64,000 nt of DNA from Blasia pusilla (GCA_050084515.1 CM114275.1:16430001-16494000), one strand, 5' to 3'. Shown: positions 1 through 12,735, counted from the first letter of the stretch. The notes: generated by a model not told the origin, from the letters alone. Made by a program: numbers and translations.

Positions 1-2214
1 AAAAAAAAGTAAGCTTACATTTACATTTGAATCGAAAATCAAACACGATCTCATGATGTGTCCATATGGCGTAGATCACAACTCTTTTTTTTTCCCGAAA
101 GAATGCACGACGGTTTCACACTAGGTTTCTTAATGGTATCAGGAGAGGTAGTGTCATGTGGGCGCGTACGATTTCCTCACTGAAAGCGGTATGTCAGGAT
201 TGGAGGGGACGGCGCATGCTTGCTTCAGCTGCGGCTCTTCAACTCGGCAACGGCCAACAGGTGTCACTCGCTTCGCGTGGGCGGTTCGGGTGACTGTCAC
301 TCTGTCATGGCGCAGGAATTGATCGAGGGCTGTTTAGTCCAACACGTCACTCTCGTGGGCGTTGGGATGACCGTCGCTCTGTCATACCACTGCGATTGGA
401 GTCGCAATCATCGGCTTTTGCTCGAACATGTCTTACTCGTGGGCCAGGGCGACGACTGCCTCTCTCTGTCCTGCCACAGCAACCGAAGTCCTTATAACCT
501 GTTTTTCTTTTCATCGCACTTAGATTCATGAAATGCCCCTGAAATGATCAAAGGTCGTCAAAATGATTTCGTGCAGTGGGATTTCTGGCAACACAGCTGC
601 CGGAGTTTCACGAAGAAGACGACGGAGTCGATGAGTCTAGATCCGAGGCTGTGACGTGCGTCGTTTACCGGAAGGAATCGTGCGCGCTAGAAGCTGTCTA
701 GAAAATTATTTGTTTCACTTTGCCTCGGACATCTAAAGAAGCTCTGGATTCAGAAATGGCAGGAGATTTCGGTGGAAGGGCTAAGCTATCTAGCTGAAGG
801 AATGACTGCCTGTGCGTTGGCACTATCTGTGTGTGGGAAGCCATACTCTTATCTTTTCGACTAGTTTCGGAAGAGTCATGCCGGCTGTATCACGAGCAGG
901 AATCCGTAATCTTCGGAACAAACCCTTGCCAATGGACAATCTTGAATATCCCATCACGAGATCTCGTGATGGGATATTCAAGATTCTACGAGATCCCGTC
1001 CTTTGGAGATCCCATTACGATGATGTCTCACCGGTACCTCTGAAATAGTTGAGGTTACGTGGTGCTTTCTGAAATAGAGTTTTGAAGAAAGGCGTCGCAT
1101 GAACGAAACATGGCAGTGCATATCCATTTCATTTCCATCAATTTCATCCATATATGCTGCCAATTCTGTAGGAGGATTTAGGCTGGATACAGCTCCAGTT
1201 AGCGCGAAGACAATCGAGCGATCTCTGACCGAACTCAAGAATGTTCGATTGTCGCAAGAAACTCGTGATCGCTGTTCGCTCCGAGGAGGGGGGGGGGATA
1301 ACTTTCTTCTCGTCGAGGTCACTTCGTTCCCAGTCAGAGCGCTGCACCTGTCCGTGAGGTGCATCGTTGTTTGAAGAATGAAAGATATGAACATACAATT
1401 GAATGAATCACACTTTTCCTGTCGTCCACGACGGCAGACTATCTGCGTAAGCGAATAGGGCAAGACAATTCTGAAAGAAATTCGAGTGGCAGAGCGACTA
1501 CACACTGAAAGTAAAGATGACATCAGCTACACTTGCAAGCTGGCTCTCGTTAACTTTCGCAACTGGTGTGATACGAACCGTCTACCACCCACCGACTTAG
1601 AAATTACGCCGATTCCCGATTCGTCATCGCGAACTCCTGAAAATGTGAAGGCCTGAGGTGGTGACTCACACTTCTATGATGCATTCTGGCTAACTTGCCG
1701 TTGATTTAGTCTGCGCCGCGAGGTCGCGCTGGGTTACGTCGTCCGCTTGGTTGACATCGCTTTAAACTCGCCCTCTCCGTGTCTGAGTGTGCCTTCGATC
1801 GGCAACAGTGGCCACAACCTTTAATCTTTAAGTTAGGCGACAGGTGTAAAGTCCATGGAGAGCCATCATCGGGAGATCTGATTCTCTTAGGACGTGACAG
1901 AAACGCCGATTTTCCTACCAGGGGAAATGTACGACTGCAGTTTCATCATGGAATACCATTAAGAAAAGGCAAACGAATTCACAACGAAAAGACGATTGGG
2001 GATAACAACAAATATCTTAGTTTTCGACTCGTGAACGTGCGGTCAAAGGAGGTGGCTTGCATACATAGAAAATTATAAACGTACGCTTTCCTAATCTATT
2101 CCAGTGTAACCTGTGAGAGGATTTAACTTATCTCTTCTAGTTAATTTTTAAGGGTTGTTTTAAATTAATTATGAGAAATCATTTGAATCTTATGATGCAC
2201 AAAATTATTTTTCA
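1..2214. other. Unassigned sequence left of the Helitron
   Basis: No protein in the six frames resembles a family I know, and the open frames here overlap on both strands, as expected of chance. The stretch 240-480 contains loosely repeated phrases built on 'gtcactct' and 'ctcgtgggc', which suggests an old degenerate repeat. A short poly-G run lies near 1288. The only sharp feature is the palindrome at 938-985. The sequence is less AT-rich than the Helitron to its right. Confidence 0.5.
938..985. repeat. Perfect 48-bp palindrome
   Basis: Positions 938-961 are the exact reverse complement of 962-985, with no spacer; the centre is the BglII-like AGATCT. The next outer pair (937 and 986, C and C) does not match, so the symmetry ends sharply. 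It could be the scar of a foldback element, an inverted duplication made at a break, or a cruciform. No gene flanks it. Confidence 0.95.
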
Positions 2215-2240
2215 CCAGTTCGTGAGCCCGTGCTTCGCAC
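2215..2240 (-). other. Helitron 3' terminus with hairpin
   Basis: On the minus strand a short stem GTGC-GAA-GCAC (2240-2230) is followed by GGGCTCACGAA and the terminal CTGG at 2218-2215, then host T at 2214. Plant Helitrons typically end in such a GTGCGAAGCACGGGC hairpin and CTRR. CTGG rather than the commoner CTAG is a small deviation. Confidence 0.65.
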
Positions 2241-2285
2241 TAAAAAGAAAGTTAATTTATTTAAAGAATTTTTTTATATGCAACA

Positions 2286-4728
2286 TTACGTGTATACATT
2301 TTTTTTATTTTTATGAGTTGGATCAGATTGGGTCATGATAGAAATAGCACTTCTGGTACTTGCTCTTGATAAGGCAAGGTACAATTGGCCATGAGAGAAT
2401 ACGGATGATGGTAAATATATTCTAATATTTTGTAAAATTTGAACTTGTGACTTGTTAATAGTCATAGCAAAAATTGGACGGATAGGAAATTGATATCTAC
2501 GAAGATCGAAAGATAAGCCAGAGTCCGACGCAATCGAAGGAATGTCTCGGGATGAAAACTCGATCTCCAATATTTCTCCATGTAATGATCTCAACATCTA
2601 TGACATGTGGCATGAAGGCCCGAATCACCAATCGTGTCCCATTTGCTTGTCCTTTTGCTCCATTCATATTTCTTAATAACATGATTGGTGCCCCTAATTT
2701 TAAGGACAATAAATGTGGCGATAGACCCGACGGTAAGCATGTATTGAGAAACTCCGTGGGATATATATGACCCATACCCTCATCGGAAACAAAATCCGCA
2801 CTAAGATAAATATGCTCCTACATTTGCAAAACCATTCAAGGTAAGTATGTTTTAATAAGGTCTAAGTGACCTTCTTATGAAGAATTGAGAATTGAATGGA
2901 AGAAATAGAGAAAAAAATATTTACCTCTCCGTGGAATCGAGACATGACTTCCGTATTGATATGATCCACATCCCTGTTTCTGGGTGTCAAGATAGTTGTA
3001 TCCCTCAAGAAATTTTTATCACGAAATCGATCCAAATCAGTCCCATAAATTGTATTAATGAGATCGTTGATATTGTTAGTTTTGGATATCATATCATGAG
3101 GCACTTGAATCATATCTTCTCCCAAATCCTCATGTATAGGAAGACGAACCTCTCCAACCTCCAGCAACCATTTTGCAAAGTTTTCTTGATCGGAACGTAA
3201 AGGACCTACACATGACAACGTTATGTTATTTGTATTTTTAAAAGTGCAAATTTTAAAATAACCGAGGAATCCATGTAGAGTATGATTATGTAAAGAATTT
3301 TTTTTTTTTAAATGATACCTTCCAAGTTTTGGACTCTCATATTTGTTGTAAGATTCATGGTCCTTACATGAGACCAGAGAGGAGATCTCTTAAACGTGGC
3401 TTGCACAATTTTCGGACGATCAGCACGATGAACAACAAGAAGGACTTGACGAAAATCACCACAAAAAATAATAAGCTTTCCACCAAATGGAACCTTACTT
3501 AAGTCAACAGATACCAATCCCATAATATCTTGCAATATACGATTGACAGCCTCAAAGATATGACGATGAGCCATAGGTGCTTCGTCCCATATGATAAGCT
3601 TGGCATTTTTTTATGACACCTGCCTCCTTACTATTAACTCGTATGTTGCAAGATGTAAGGAATGAATCATTATCTTCGAAGAAATTATAGGAAGTGATCA
3701 AACTAATTCATTACAATGGGAAATATAGACTTTGGTTCTTACTTGCAGGTGGAACTTTCATCCACATTAATCGAAATCTTGAAGCGAGAATGTGCAGTAC
3801 GACCGCCTTCCAACAATAAAGTTGCTATACCAGATGAGGCAACAGCCAATGCAATACCTCCTTTACACCGTACACTTTTAAGAAGAAGGTTGTATAAATT
3901 TTTTTTTCCCTGCTCCTCCCGGACCGTCGATAAAGAATAATTTTTCCTAGAAAGACATGATAAGGTACAATATTAGTTATGATATTGATACTTTCCGCAA
4001 AGAATATGGAAGAAGTTAAAAGGGATGAAAGGTTTCGTATTCTTATTGAAGGATTAAAATCTTCAGTCAACTTTCCAAGTTGTTCATGCACAACATCCCA
4101 AACATCACGTTGCCCGTGATTCAATAGTGCCTGTCCACGGATAGCTTCTTGATATAACTCTTCTCTGTTATGTACAATCTCATCTTCCTCAAGATTCGAA
4201 GTTGAACTATTTTCTTCTTGAAAGAGAGGTTGGGGCATGTGAGGGAAGTTTGAAAATCTTTTCCCTTGATCCTCCAAGTGGTGGTGAACATCCAACAATG
4301 CATGATTTATGATCTCTGCATTCAAAGGAGGATCTGGAATTCCTGTTCTCTATGTACAAATATGCAAGGATTTACCACGTAAGAAGTCTGAAAAATGAAA
4401 AATTCTTGAACGTATAAAACTTTCTTTCGCAAGAAGGAATATCATTAGGTTTTACCTGAGGTTTTTCATATAAGAGATGAAATAGAAATTCATTCCACAA
4501 TGCCGCTGGCCTAGCCGGCGTGTTATATGCCAGAATAATGGCAAAGAGTTGACAAAGCGATCGATCTCCATGTATCTGTGAAGCTTCTTGCAAGCAAAGA
4601 ATAACCTCCCTATCATCCTCTAAGAGTCTTAATTGGATAGCAACCTCTTTGAAGGTTGGATACAATATTCCATGCACAATCCTTAAATCTTCATATGTAG
4701 TTGCACCTTGAATATGATGAAGAACCAA
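2286..4728 (-). pseudogene. Helitron PIF1-like helicase domain (broken)
   Basis: This is the C-terminal half of the RepHel transposase, a 5'-3' DNA helicase that would unwind the donor strand in rolling-circle transposition. From N to C on the minus strand: a segment typical of Helitron proteins (4728-4372, with GATTYEDLRIVHG and LLEDDRE); the Walker A loop GPGGAGK near 3935-3905, where the expected following Thr is Lys; DEAPMAHRHIFEA (around 3600-3540); the PIF1 block FGGKLIIFCGDFRQVL (3574-3308 segment); the segment with LTPRNRDVDHIN (3218-2862); LGAPIMLLRNMN (2775-2497); and the terminal FAMTINKSQ and GQLYLALSRA motifs (2597-2286). The pieces lie in different frames with gaps between them, so it is a pseudogene. 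Family assignment is firm; exact limits are not. Confidence 0.88.
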
Positions 4729-5318
4729 CCGTAACCAATGACGTTCACCATCACCTAAGCAATAAAGGTTTTATGATAAGATATTTGAAACGTAGTAGTG
4801 AAGTATACAAAGTGTGGAATATAAGTGTAAGAACTCTCTAATGAAAAGGAAAGAATGCTTGACTAAAGAAATGTTATTTTGGAAGATATGTACCCGGATG
4901 GGTGAGATATAATCGTGCAATGTGATAACCACAACCATGTGGTCCTCGCACACGACGATACCACATTTTCTTTTTCCAGGTGTAATATGAAGGAAACTCA
5001 ACATATAGATAGTTGTGGGCAGATAGATCTAAACGGTTGGTTGCAAACCATGCGGTTAAAGTCGTATCTCTATTTCTTTGTAAAATATTTTATGGTAGTT
5101 CATTAGCATTAAAATGCAAGAGTTGTTCATGTGGAAGATGAATAGCTAATCTCACAGGACTCGGTTGCTCCGAATGCAAGCTGAACTTGAAAATTTGCCA
5201 GCATGCTTCTGAGGTGAAATGTACCTATGCAAGAAGAACAAAATAGAATAAATATTTAATGGTATGAAAAAAAATTCATCAACATAAAGACTATTTTTGT
5301 ATGGACATAGATAGATCA

Positions 5319-7635
5319 TCACCTTGCATCTTGATATTGTGTTGTGTCATCAATAACGTGTGGAGTTGTTATAGAAATACTTGAGCTCTTAGACATTCCA
5401 AATGTCATAGCATCTGATCCCTTGTATACATATTTGTATAAATATTTTACAACAAAAATATTATTTGTGATCTCTAGATTAATATGACAATCAAATAGAG
5501 TGCACAAAAGAGGATTATATGGGACAACCCAACGATTATCCAAAGGTTGATTACGTTTCATGACTTTGACGTCATTATCTAACCTGAACATCCACGTAAA
5601 AAAGTTCAATATAATTGTACTTGAAAAATTACAAAATACACGGAAAAACTTAAATAAGAAAAAAATTATAGTAAAGAAATTATATTTGCTCCAAACCTTC
5701 TATACACAAGATAACCATCTTCTGTCTCTGTGGTGTGAGATGAGAATTTTTTGGATATCCTTTAGTACATTTTTTGGTCTCCTTGTCCATATATGGTGCA
5801 TTTGGATTTAGAACCCCACATGGACCATGCATCATACAATTAGATACAGTAGCAAAAAGTCGTGGATGAGTAGTAGCATCTCGAATTTCTGCAGAAATGA
5901 TTTCATCAGAATCTGAGCTTGTTCGAGGCTTATCATCTTGAGCCAATATTATTAAAATATAAACATGTGGCAAACCCCTTTTTTGAAACTCTACCACAAG
6001 AATACATCCAACAACTTTACCCAAACTATGTTTCTTCACAATTAGTTGCAATAAATCCATCTTTTTTTTTCCCAAAAACCCGTACGATCAAGTCTGGATG
6101 ATCAACAACTGTTTGACCGGTAATAATGCTAATGTAATCTCCACCCAATTTGGGTTGCAAGTCATTGTCAGGAAATAATCCGGCTTTCCAAGATGCCTAA
6201 CAATGGCCATGGCATCTTGATATAATTGATGCATATGCCGTGGATCCCCAATAAATGAAGATGGCAACACAATACGTCTCCCAAATGTATTACCATCTGC
6301 ATCACCCCTAAACATAGCATCTTTCACACCTCCGTATAATTCAGCTCGCAACTCCTTCTGATTTAAACGAATCCAAGATAATCGTTGCATCTCTATGGTC
6401 GCATAAACATCTACCATGTACTCTTGGGTAAGTCTTCCAAATCAAAGTAATCGGTTGTCATCATCCACTCCAATACGTGTTTGAAGCCTAAAGCTTGCAA
6501 ATTGTAGGGCAGTTATACTTTGAGTCTTCTCCACCCTCATAGGCTCATTGTCTTCATCATGGACTATATCTTTGTCAACAAACTCATTTGGAGCTTGCCT
6601 ATCTCCTTGGATACTTGCCTCTGATTACCTCTATGAACACGCATTAGAGGAATTTATCCAATTCCCAAAAGGTATTCCTAGATGCCAACCTCCTTCACCA
6701 TATACAAATAGCAAAATAAAGTGCAAAGGAATATATGCCTCATTTAAATCTGATATGCGACGCACTCCTCCGCCATGTAATTGAAGAATAATGTCACATG
6801 CTTGCACAAACTCACTCCCATCACCTGGAAAAATAGCATCAACTTCTGAAGCAACCGGCAACGTATATCGTTTAGCTTCAAGGCCCCTCTTACTTGTTCT
6901 CAGAATGATTCGTATGTTTGGGCAAGGTGCATCCATCGCAAATATTTGGAATATCTCCATATAAGGATTACATTCATGCAACATGTCTTGTAAGCCTTTT
7001 AAGATGTGAGGTCGAAGCCCATCAGACATGATCCTTTCCCGATTCTCAATCTCATGATCTGTATCATAAATATCTAATTGCGCAAATTCAGGAGATTGTC
7101 CGGAATTTGGATAAAGTGGACCAATAGAATGATAAATTTTACCTTGAATAGTAAAGTGTTTTATGCCATCCAATTGCTCTTTGACTTCAGCTCCAGTTGA
7201 TGCCAATTGAAATGCCAAATTATATGCCCGAGCATTGCTTAGAAAATTCTGACTATTTGCCCCAATGCCAGATATCAATGTTGCCAAGAATGAAGGTCAT
7301 GGCTTCAAGAAGGGTAGTTGTACCTTCCCATGCTCACAACACATAGTAAACGGTTAGTTTCAAAACTTCCAATTCTTCACCTTCTCACATTTCCAATGTA
7401 ATGCTTTACATGAATGATATACCTCTTTCATAGAACCCAAAGTGTGCCGACCGCTTGATACACACATACTCCCTTTCAAGTGTAGTTTTTTAATGTTGCT
7501 CTCCGCAAAGTTTCGAGTTGGTCTAATATTCAATAAGATATTGCGTTTTATTGGAATAGTACTTTGCGTCGTAGGACCATTCTCCATAGCTGAGTGACAT
7601 TGAAACGGATTCAAATCTTTGAAAAAAGTAGACAA
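5319..7635 (-). pseudogene. Helitron Rep (HUH endonuclease) and N-terminal domains (broken)
   Basis: This is the upstream half of the RepHel transposase, the rolling-circle initiator that nicks and joins the ends. Going N to C: a segment at 7635-7360; a conserved Helitron N-terminal region (7287-6631, with IYHSIGPLYP); the Helitron_like_N block with GRRIVLPSSFIGDPRHMHQL and FLTMTCNPNW (6417-6088); the HUH region VEFQKRGLPHVYIL (about 5990-5940); and the two-tyrosine motif KYLYKYVYKGSDA (about 5460-5410). In the HUH motif the second His is Tyr (CAT to TAT), which should abolish metal binding. Several frameshifts and stops separate the blocks. Typical plant RepHel proteins run to about 1,400 residues, and the remnant spans a matching length together with the helicase part. 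Confidence 0.88.
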
Positions 7636-7957
7636 TGATTGATATTAGTACGTGACTTCACATAGTTGTAGATAAAGAAAGGAAGAGAAGAAGATCGAAA
7701 AACGAAATAAAATAATGGTACGTAGGGAAAGTTTCCAACATTGGGGATGTCGGAATGGGCAAAGTATGTGTTTCTTGAACATTGCATTCTTCTTGAAAAT
7801 GAATACTTGATTGCATCCCATGTTGCATGTCCATAATGGACGGACATTGACAAGTAGGAACGCAACGTTGGACCATAGGCGTTAAATGTTCTTGAATAAG
7901 AGGCCTCCATCAATAATGTGCTACATTGTAAGAAAGAAGTTTTAGCACATTCTTAGT

Positions 7958-8356
7958 CTACAATACTTTTGGGAAGTAATAAAATACAACCAATATCCAC
8001 AAATTTCTTGAGAAAATATACCTTCTTTCATCTCCGAGAGGTTCACTCATTGGTTCACGATAAGCCATGTTATTATCATTTGGAAGTGCATTTTCTAAGA
8101 ACATAGAAACTCGAACATCATGTTGTGGTATCAATCTTGAAGATTCAATACCAATATGAAGTTCTTTTTGTTTCCTATTATATTCTCCCCTTCTTTGTCT
8201 TTGTAGAGTATTATTTTCAAGACGTTTCATCCGTTTACGCCTTTGTGCTTCTACACGTAGAACCTTCCTCACATTGCGTATATCTTTAGGGTTTGAAAGA
8301 ATTGGAAGTCTCCAAAAAGTGAAGAAAATAATTAGCATGGGTATGCATGCAAACAT
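7958..8356 (-). pseudogene. Basic N-terminal region of the Helitron protein
   Basis: A 132-residue frame rich in Arg, Lys and Gln (EAQRRKRMKRLENNTLQRQR) lies just upstream of the Rep part on the same strand, where plant Helitron proteins often have a basic, low-complexity head. A looser copy of the same coding pattern appears around 8965-8840 and 9240-9180, so this segment seems duplicated. No enzyme motif is visible. It may be joined to the Rep domain by introns or may simply be a decayed exon. Confidence 0.5.
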
Positions 8357-11300
8357 TAACCATGTAAAAAGAACATGAGAAATTGAAATAAAATGAGTGT
8401 AGATAGGGGCAGAGAAAGTTGCAAACGTTGGAGAAATGTGAATGGCCGATGTAGTATCAATTTGAACATTTTTTTGGCCATGTCTACTTCCTTGTCAAAT
8501 ATCCCTAATGGCATAGAATGAAAATAATTAGAAAATGGGCATGCTAACATACATTGTTACGTACAACATTACATACAAGAAAAATGAAAGTAAACATGAC
8601 ATCGAAGAGAAATGAAAAAGAGTACTTATGAGAAATATAGATACACAAAGCATTGCCTTACTTAAGTAAACAAACCTGTTCTCTTCTTCGATTGCAGTCA
8701 TTGGAGCTTCGTGAAATGTTATTGGAGCTTCGTGAAGTACATACATATTATTTTGAATGACATTCTCGATAATAGTATTTACTTCTACTTGTCTCGAGGG
8801 GATGACATTAGAAGATTGATTAGCAACTTCGAGTTCTCTCCTTTTCCTTTTATATTGACGATTATATTCTCACCGCTTCTCTCTTTGAAGAGAACCTTGT
8901 TCAACGCGATTAATGCATCTTTGCCTTTGACCTACGACACACATGTTATTGCGAATATTGCATAAATCCTTAGGGTTTGAGAGAATCGGAAGTCTGTAAT
9001 AGGCATAAAACGCACACGTATTAGACAAATCGTAAGAGATGGCTTCACATTGGAAAGAGTATATCCTAAAAAATCTGGGAATGAAATGAGAGTGTATGAA
9101 GAAGAAGACCTACGTTAGAGATACTTGGGTAGTCAAAGCAATTTTTTCCTTGAGATAAGTGTATGCTCCTTTGAGATTGAATGCCTTGTTATCCTTCTTC
9201 CTCTCATTGACGCGAAGTTGAAGGATTGTCAAATTGATGAACAATTGGAATATTGGTGATGTCCATAAGAGGTCTTCGTATTTCTGTTAGCCTTGAAGAT
9301 CCAATAGCGTCATCCATCTGCAAATGTATGGAAACGGGGAAAAAATTCTATTAAAAAAACCGAAGTACGAAAAAATTAGATTACATGAAAATTCTTGAAA
9401 ATAATATGAACTGAAATTTTAATAATAATATGAGAGCAATAAAATTTTGGAAAAAAATATCCATCACTTCATAAGTCTTGCACTTCAATAAATAACTTAG
9501 AAAACTAAAAAATCAAGCGGAAAAAAGGAACTAATTTTCTTCATAGTAATCCAAGAATAAATCAATGGTGGGAATTTTGCCACGATCGGGCTAATCTAAG
9601 CCATTCATCCTAGGGCTCGGCACATGAAGGATGGGCACAATCGGGCTAATCTAACGGCTGAGATCTTAGGGCTGCGTAGATGAAGGGCCGCGATTTGAGG
9701 GCAGGATCGATAGCAACACTTCGACACTTTAAGCATTTTTGGCTGCGCGATCCGTTGAGCTCAGCGGAAGGCCGAGTTTGGGCTTGGGAACGCTGACAAC
9801 GGCTGCGCAATTGAGCAACTTTCGCAATTGGGGCAGGAATCAGGCTACGCGATCGGGTAGTTTTGATGTTGGGGCTCGATTCAGGCTGCGTGATCCAACA
9901 ACTTCATCTCGTCCTTTTCAGGTTGCGCAATCCGTGGAGCGGGGATTGAGCAGATTTAGCCGAATTCAACGCACGCAACCGATCCCTGATCCCTCAAGCG
10001 CACACATCCGCAAGGGAATTGTGCGGGGTTGCACCAACCTAGAGCGCACGCAGCCGATCCCCGCTCCGCGCAATGTTGAAGGATTGAGCCAAATTTGAGC
10101 TAGGCCTGCAGAGTGCTACCCATTTGTTTCTCTCGGATGAATGATTCGCGATAGTGACTTGCTATGGACCAACAGTCGGATGCAGAGATTGCAAGGGATG
10201 CTGAGGTCTGAAGGTAGCCGGCTGCTGGGATGATTGCCTTGTGGAGATTGCAAGGGGATGTTGAGCTCCGAAGGCAGCTGGGTGAACATTGCACTGTTGC
10301 ACTCACATCAACAATCGCGCAAGGGAAGAGTGCACGGTTGTACTTCCCACATCACTCTCTCAGTTTTTGAATCGTAGGGTCAGAGCATTAAATTTGAGTC
10401 GAGTTTGCGTTCATGAGGATGAAAGGTGGGGCGAGGGTTGTTGGATGATCGAGAGCTCGTGGCTGTAGTCTTCACAGCTCGCGACTGAGCTCCGAGTGAC
10501 ATTCCAATGCATGTAACATTCAAACCCGACTGCCTGTCTGCATAAGGTAGATATTCAAACACGGTTTGTGAGGGTGAAGAGTGGGGCTAGGGTTGTTGGA
10601 TGGATGTGAGCTTGTGGCTCTAATCTTCAGAGATCGCGGCTGAGCTCTAAGGTGACATTCGAATACGGCTGCCTGTTTCAGCGTGCAGACATTCAAACAT
10701 GGCCGCCTTTTTGGAGTTTTTTCAGGAGCTCTTCTCGTGCTTAGCTCCCCACAGATCAAACTCTTCCAAAGTATGAATCATCTTTCAAACCGGAGAAACA
10801 TAGTGAGAGAGGAATTGTAGTCCCCGAGGACCTTGCTTTATTGCATTTTGCTTTATTACCAACATCAGATTGGTAGCTTTGTAGAACAAATACTCTCCTG
10901 AGGTGGCGGTGCTCACCTCGTCATCCTCATCTACAACTTTGGCATTTCGCTCTACAAAAACCTGGGGTGCAATTGACAGTCGAGTGCTCCCTTGTTCAAC
11001 AACCACTTCCTTTCCATGTTGCCTTGGCCATTTTGGAAAAGGATGTGTAGCTCCCTAAACTGCCCTCCATGTCTCCATGTAGGGTCTCTCGCCATGTGAT
11101 TCTCTCACTATAGGACAACCACGGTCGGGTTTGCTTCCTACTAGAGTGTCGACACATGCTTCAACCTATGTCGACTTTGAGAAACTCTTGGCACATGAAA
11201 CTCTGCAGATCCTGCTATGGGAATTTTTTTGGCTTGGATGGTATTCAGGGGAGTCATTTCTTGTTGTACAATCGTGAAAGATGCATTGTGGAAGGGGATC

Positions 11301-11540
11301 TCCCCAGCTTTTAACTGGTGTGGGAGTGGTGGTAGCGGGTGTGGAAAGCTTCAGGGTCGTAACGGGACTCTCGAAGAAACCTCCAAAACAGTGGCCATAG
11401 TGTCCATCACGCAAAAAAAAGCATGGACTTCATGACTTCTGAGTTCTCTTTGGAGACAAATCATGGGAAGCAGACGATAAAACGATGATGGTAGCTTGCT
11501 ATTGCTTCTTTTTGGATTAGAAGTAGTCTTACTGTGAGGT
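8357..11540. other. Helitron 5' non-coding interior with degenerate repeats
   Basis: No recognised protein. From 9560 to 10100 the phrase 'atcgggctaatcta' and the words 'gctgcg' and 'gatcc' recur. At 10140-10270 a unit built on 'gattgcaagg' with 'gctgaggtctgaagg' occurs twice. At 10490-10720 a unit with 'gacattc', 'ggctgcctgt' and 'attcaaac' recurs. These are short, old tandem duplications. Helitrons often carry captured host fragments here, but I cannot identify one. Confidence 0.45.
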
Positions 11541-11545
11541 GTAGC

Positions 11546-11652
11546 AGGCCCAATTCTTTCTTGATGAAAGAATTGGGCCTTGCCTTCTTTTCTTTTTTTT
11601 TGATGTTTCATTTCAGGTACTTACTTTTGCACCTGAAATGAAACATCAAAAA
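11546..11652. repeat. Two adjacent perfect hairpins
   Basis: The first has 15-nt arms (11546-11560 and 11566-11580) around a 5-nt loop. The second has 22-nt arms (11597-11618 and 11631-11652) around a 12-nt loop. Both are perfect, and only 16 bases separate them. They lie inside the Helitron interior. They may mark a small foldback insertion or a hairpin transcript. A third imperfect palindrome (one mismatch in 16 nt) is at 11935-11966. Confidence 0.9.
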
Positions 11653-12189
11653 GTTAGTCAGTTGTTACTCCATCAACAATCAAGAATGTAAAGAAACACC
11701 TCAGCCACCTTTGTATTCTTTGTTGAGTAAAGAAATCAATTTCACCTGAATGAATGTCTGGAGTACCTGAATGTGCATGGGAAGATCACTCTTATTTCAG
11801 AATGCTTTGGGTGACTTTTAGTAGAAGCAATCAATAGATCAGCATATGCAAAATTGGGCTGCAGGTTGCTTGTGGTCGAGGTATACTTTTTATATTGTGT
11901 TTGATGTGCAAATTAATTCCCTTGCCATTTAATACCCACTCCTCCACTCATGAGTGGAGTAGTGGGTTTTACAGGGTGGTGGAGGTTCTCTTTGAACAAC
12001 CCACTCCACCACTCCAAATTAATTCCCCACTACCCCCCACTCCAAATAAATTTAGCACTACCTCCACTACTAACCAAAAGTGTAAAAGAAATTTCCCACC
12101 AACATGCGACCCAGATACCCTCCCAAGCAATTTCCAGCAACATTCGACAGGGGAAACCAACATTGTTGCTATTTTGTCGTATTGTGGTG

Positions 12190-12235
12190 CTATTTTGTCC
12201 TATTATGCATGTTGGGTTTTCCATAATAGTATAGA
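12190..12235 (-). other. Helitron 5' terminus
   Basis: On the minus strand the sequence from 12235 starts TCTATACTATTATGG, the common 5' end of plant Helitrons, and is preceded by A at 12236. The word 'tattttgtc' is repeated just inside the end. I pair it with the CTGG end at 2215 because the RepHel remnant between them is in the right orientation. Confidence 0.75.
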
Positions 12236-12452
12236 TTATTAACTTTCGGAATCTGCAAGTGTTATTTTTAATTACGGCTCTAAATATAATGAGTTTTTAA
12301 GAAATTTTTTTAATTATGCCATAATACCTCTTTAGTCACTTGTGCTCTCATGCATCAAACGTTATGATATATTTTTAAAATATAAAATATAAATATTTTT
12401 AAGACTTTATAAAAAAAATTTAAATATAATACATGCGGTAAAATTCTGAGAA

Positions 12453-12495
12453 GGGGTGGGATTTCCCCACCCCGTCTCAAAGGGCCGCACACTAG
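12453..12495 (+). other. Second Helitron-like 3' terminus (plus strand)
   Basis: A GC-rich stem-loop (GGGGTGGG at 12453-12460, CCCACCCC at 12466-12473) is followed 18 bases later by CTAG at 12492-12495 and then T. The AT-rich stretch before it and the phrase GGGCCGCACACTAG resemble plant Helitron 3' ends. It faces the opposite way to the Helitron on its left. I could not find its 5' partner, so it may belong to a nested or non-autonomous element. Confidence 0.5.
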
Positions 12496-12735
12496 TTAAT
12501 TTTGAGCGATCTTATTGGCTTAAAGTGTCAAGTATCAAGAGGAGAGTTGTTCACAATATGAAAGGGCGCTCTCCAATAATAATATAGATTATTATAATTG
12601 GAGAGTGCCTTTTCATTTTGTAAATTCTTCCTTCTTTATATTTTCAATTATTAAGATTTCTCGCCTTTTGAGCCAATAGGATTGTTAAAAAATGATTTGA
12701 AGTGATACTTGAGAATTTTGAGAATTAATCATGGG
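12496..12735. repeat. Foldback (MITE-like) element
   Basis: The core is an inverted repeat with 30-nt arms (12554-12583 and 12591-12620, 26 of 30 matching) and a 7-nt spacer. Weaker symmetry continues outward: 'ttaattttgag' near 12496 is answered by 'ctcaaaattaat'-like sequence near 12725, and the word for 'attggct' appears in both halves. The left arm read on the minus strand (TCTATATTATTATTGGAGAG from about 12592) also looks like a Helitron 5' end, so the element may be two Helitron ends head to head. Confidence 0.6.

Larger units (their letters stand above)
2215..12235 (-). mobile_element. Helitron, autonomous type, decayed
   Basis: Read on the minus strand the element begins at 12235 with TCTATACTATTATGG, the usual plant Helitron 5' end, and stops at 2215 with CTGG (fits CTRR), preceded by a GTGC-GAA-GCAC hairpin. 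The host bases outside are A on the 5' side and T on the 3' side, as expected for insertion between A and T. Inside, on the same strand, are the remains of a RepHel protein: Helitron N-terminal/Rep domains (about 7.6-5.3 kb) followed by a PIF1-type helicase (4.7-2.3 kb). Stops, frameshifts and a changed HUH motif show that it cannot move itself now. The ends are matched by motif only, so their pairing is likely but not proven. Confidence 0.8.

Noticed and set aside
133-150. Primer-binding-like 'tggtatcaggag' near the left edge
   Set aside because: Only about ten bases match, no LTR end is visible beside it, and no gag follows.
220-531. Possible 103-residue protein
   Set aside because: An opposite-strand frame overlaps it, it contains internal repeats, and it resembles no family.
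9739-10098. A 119-residue protein in the Helitron interior as a captured host gene
   Set aside because: Composition is driven by short repeated words ('ERTQPIP' twice); no domain recognised and no exon borders seen.
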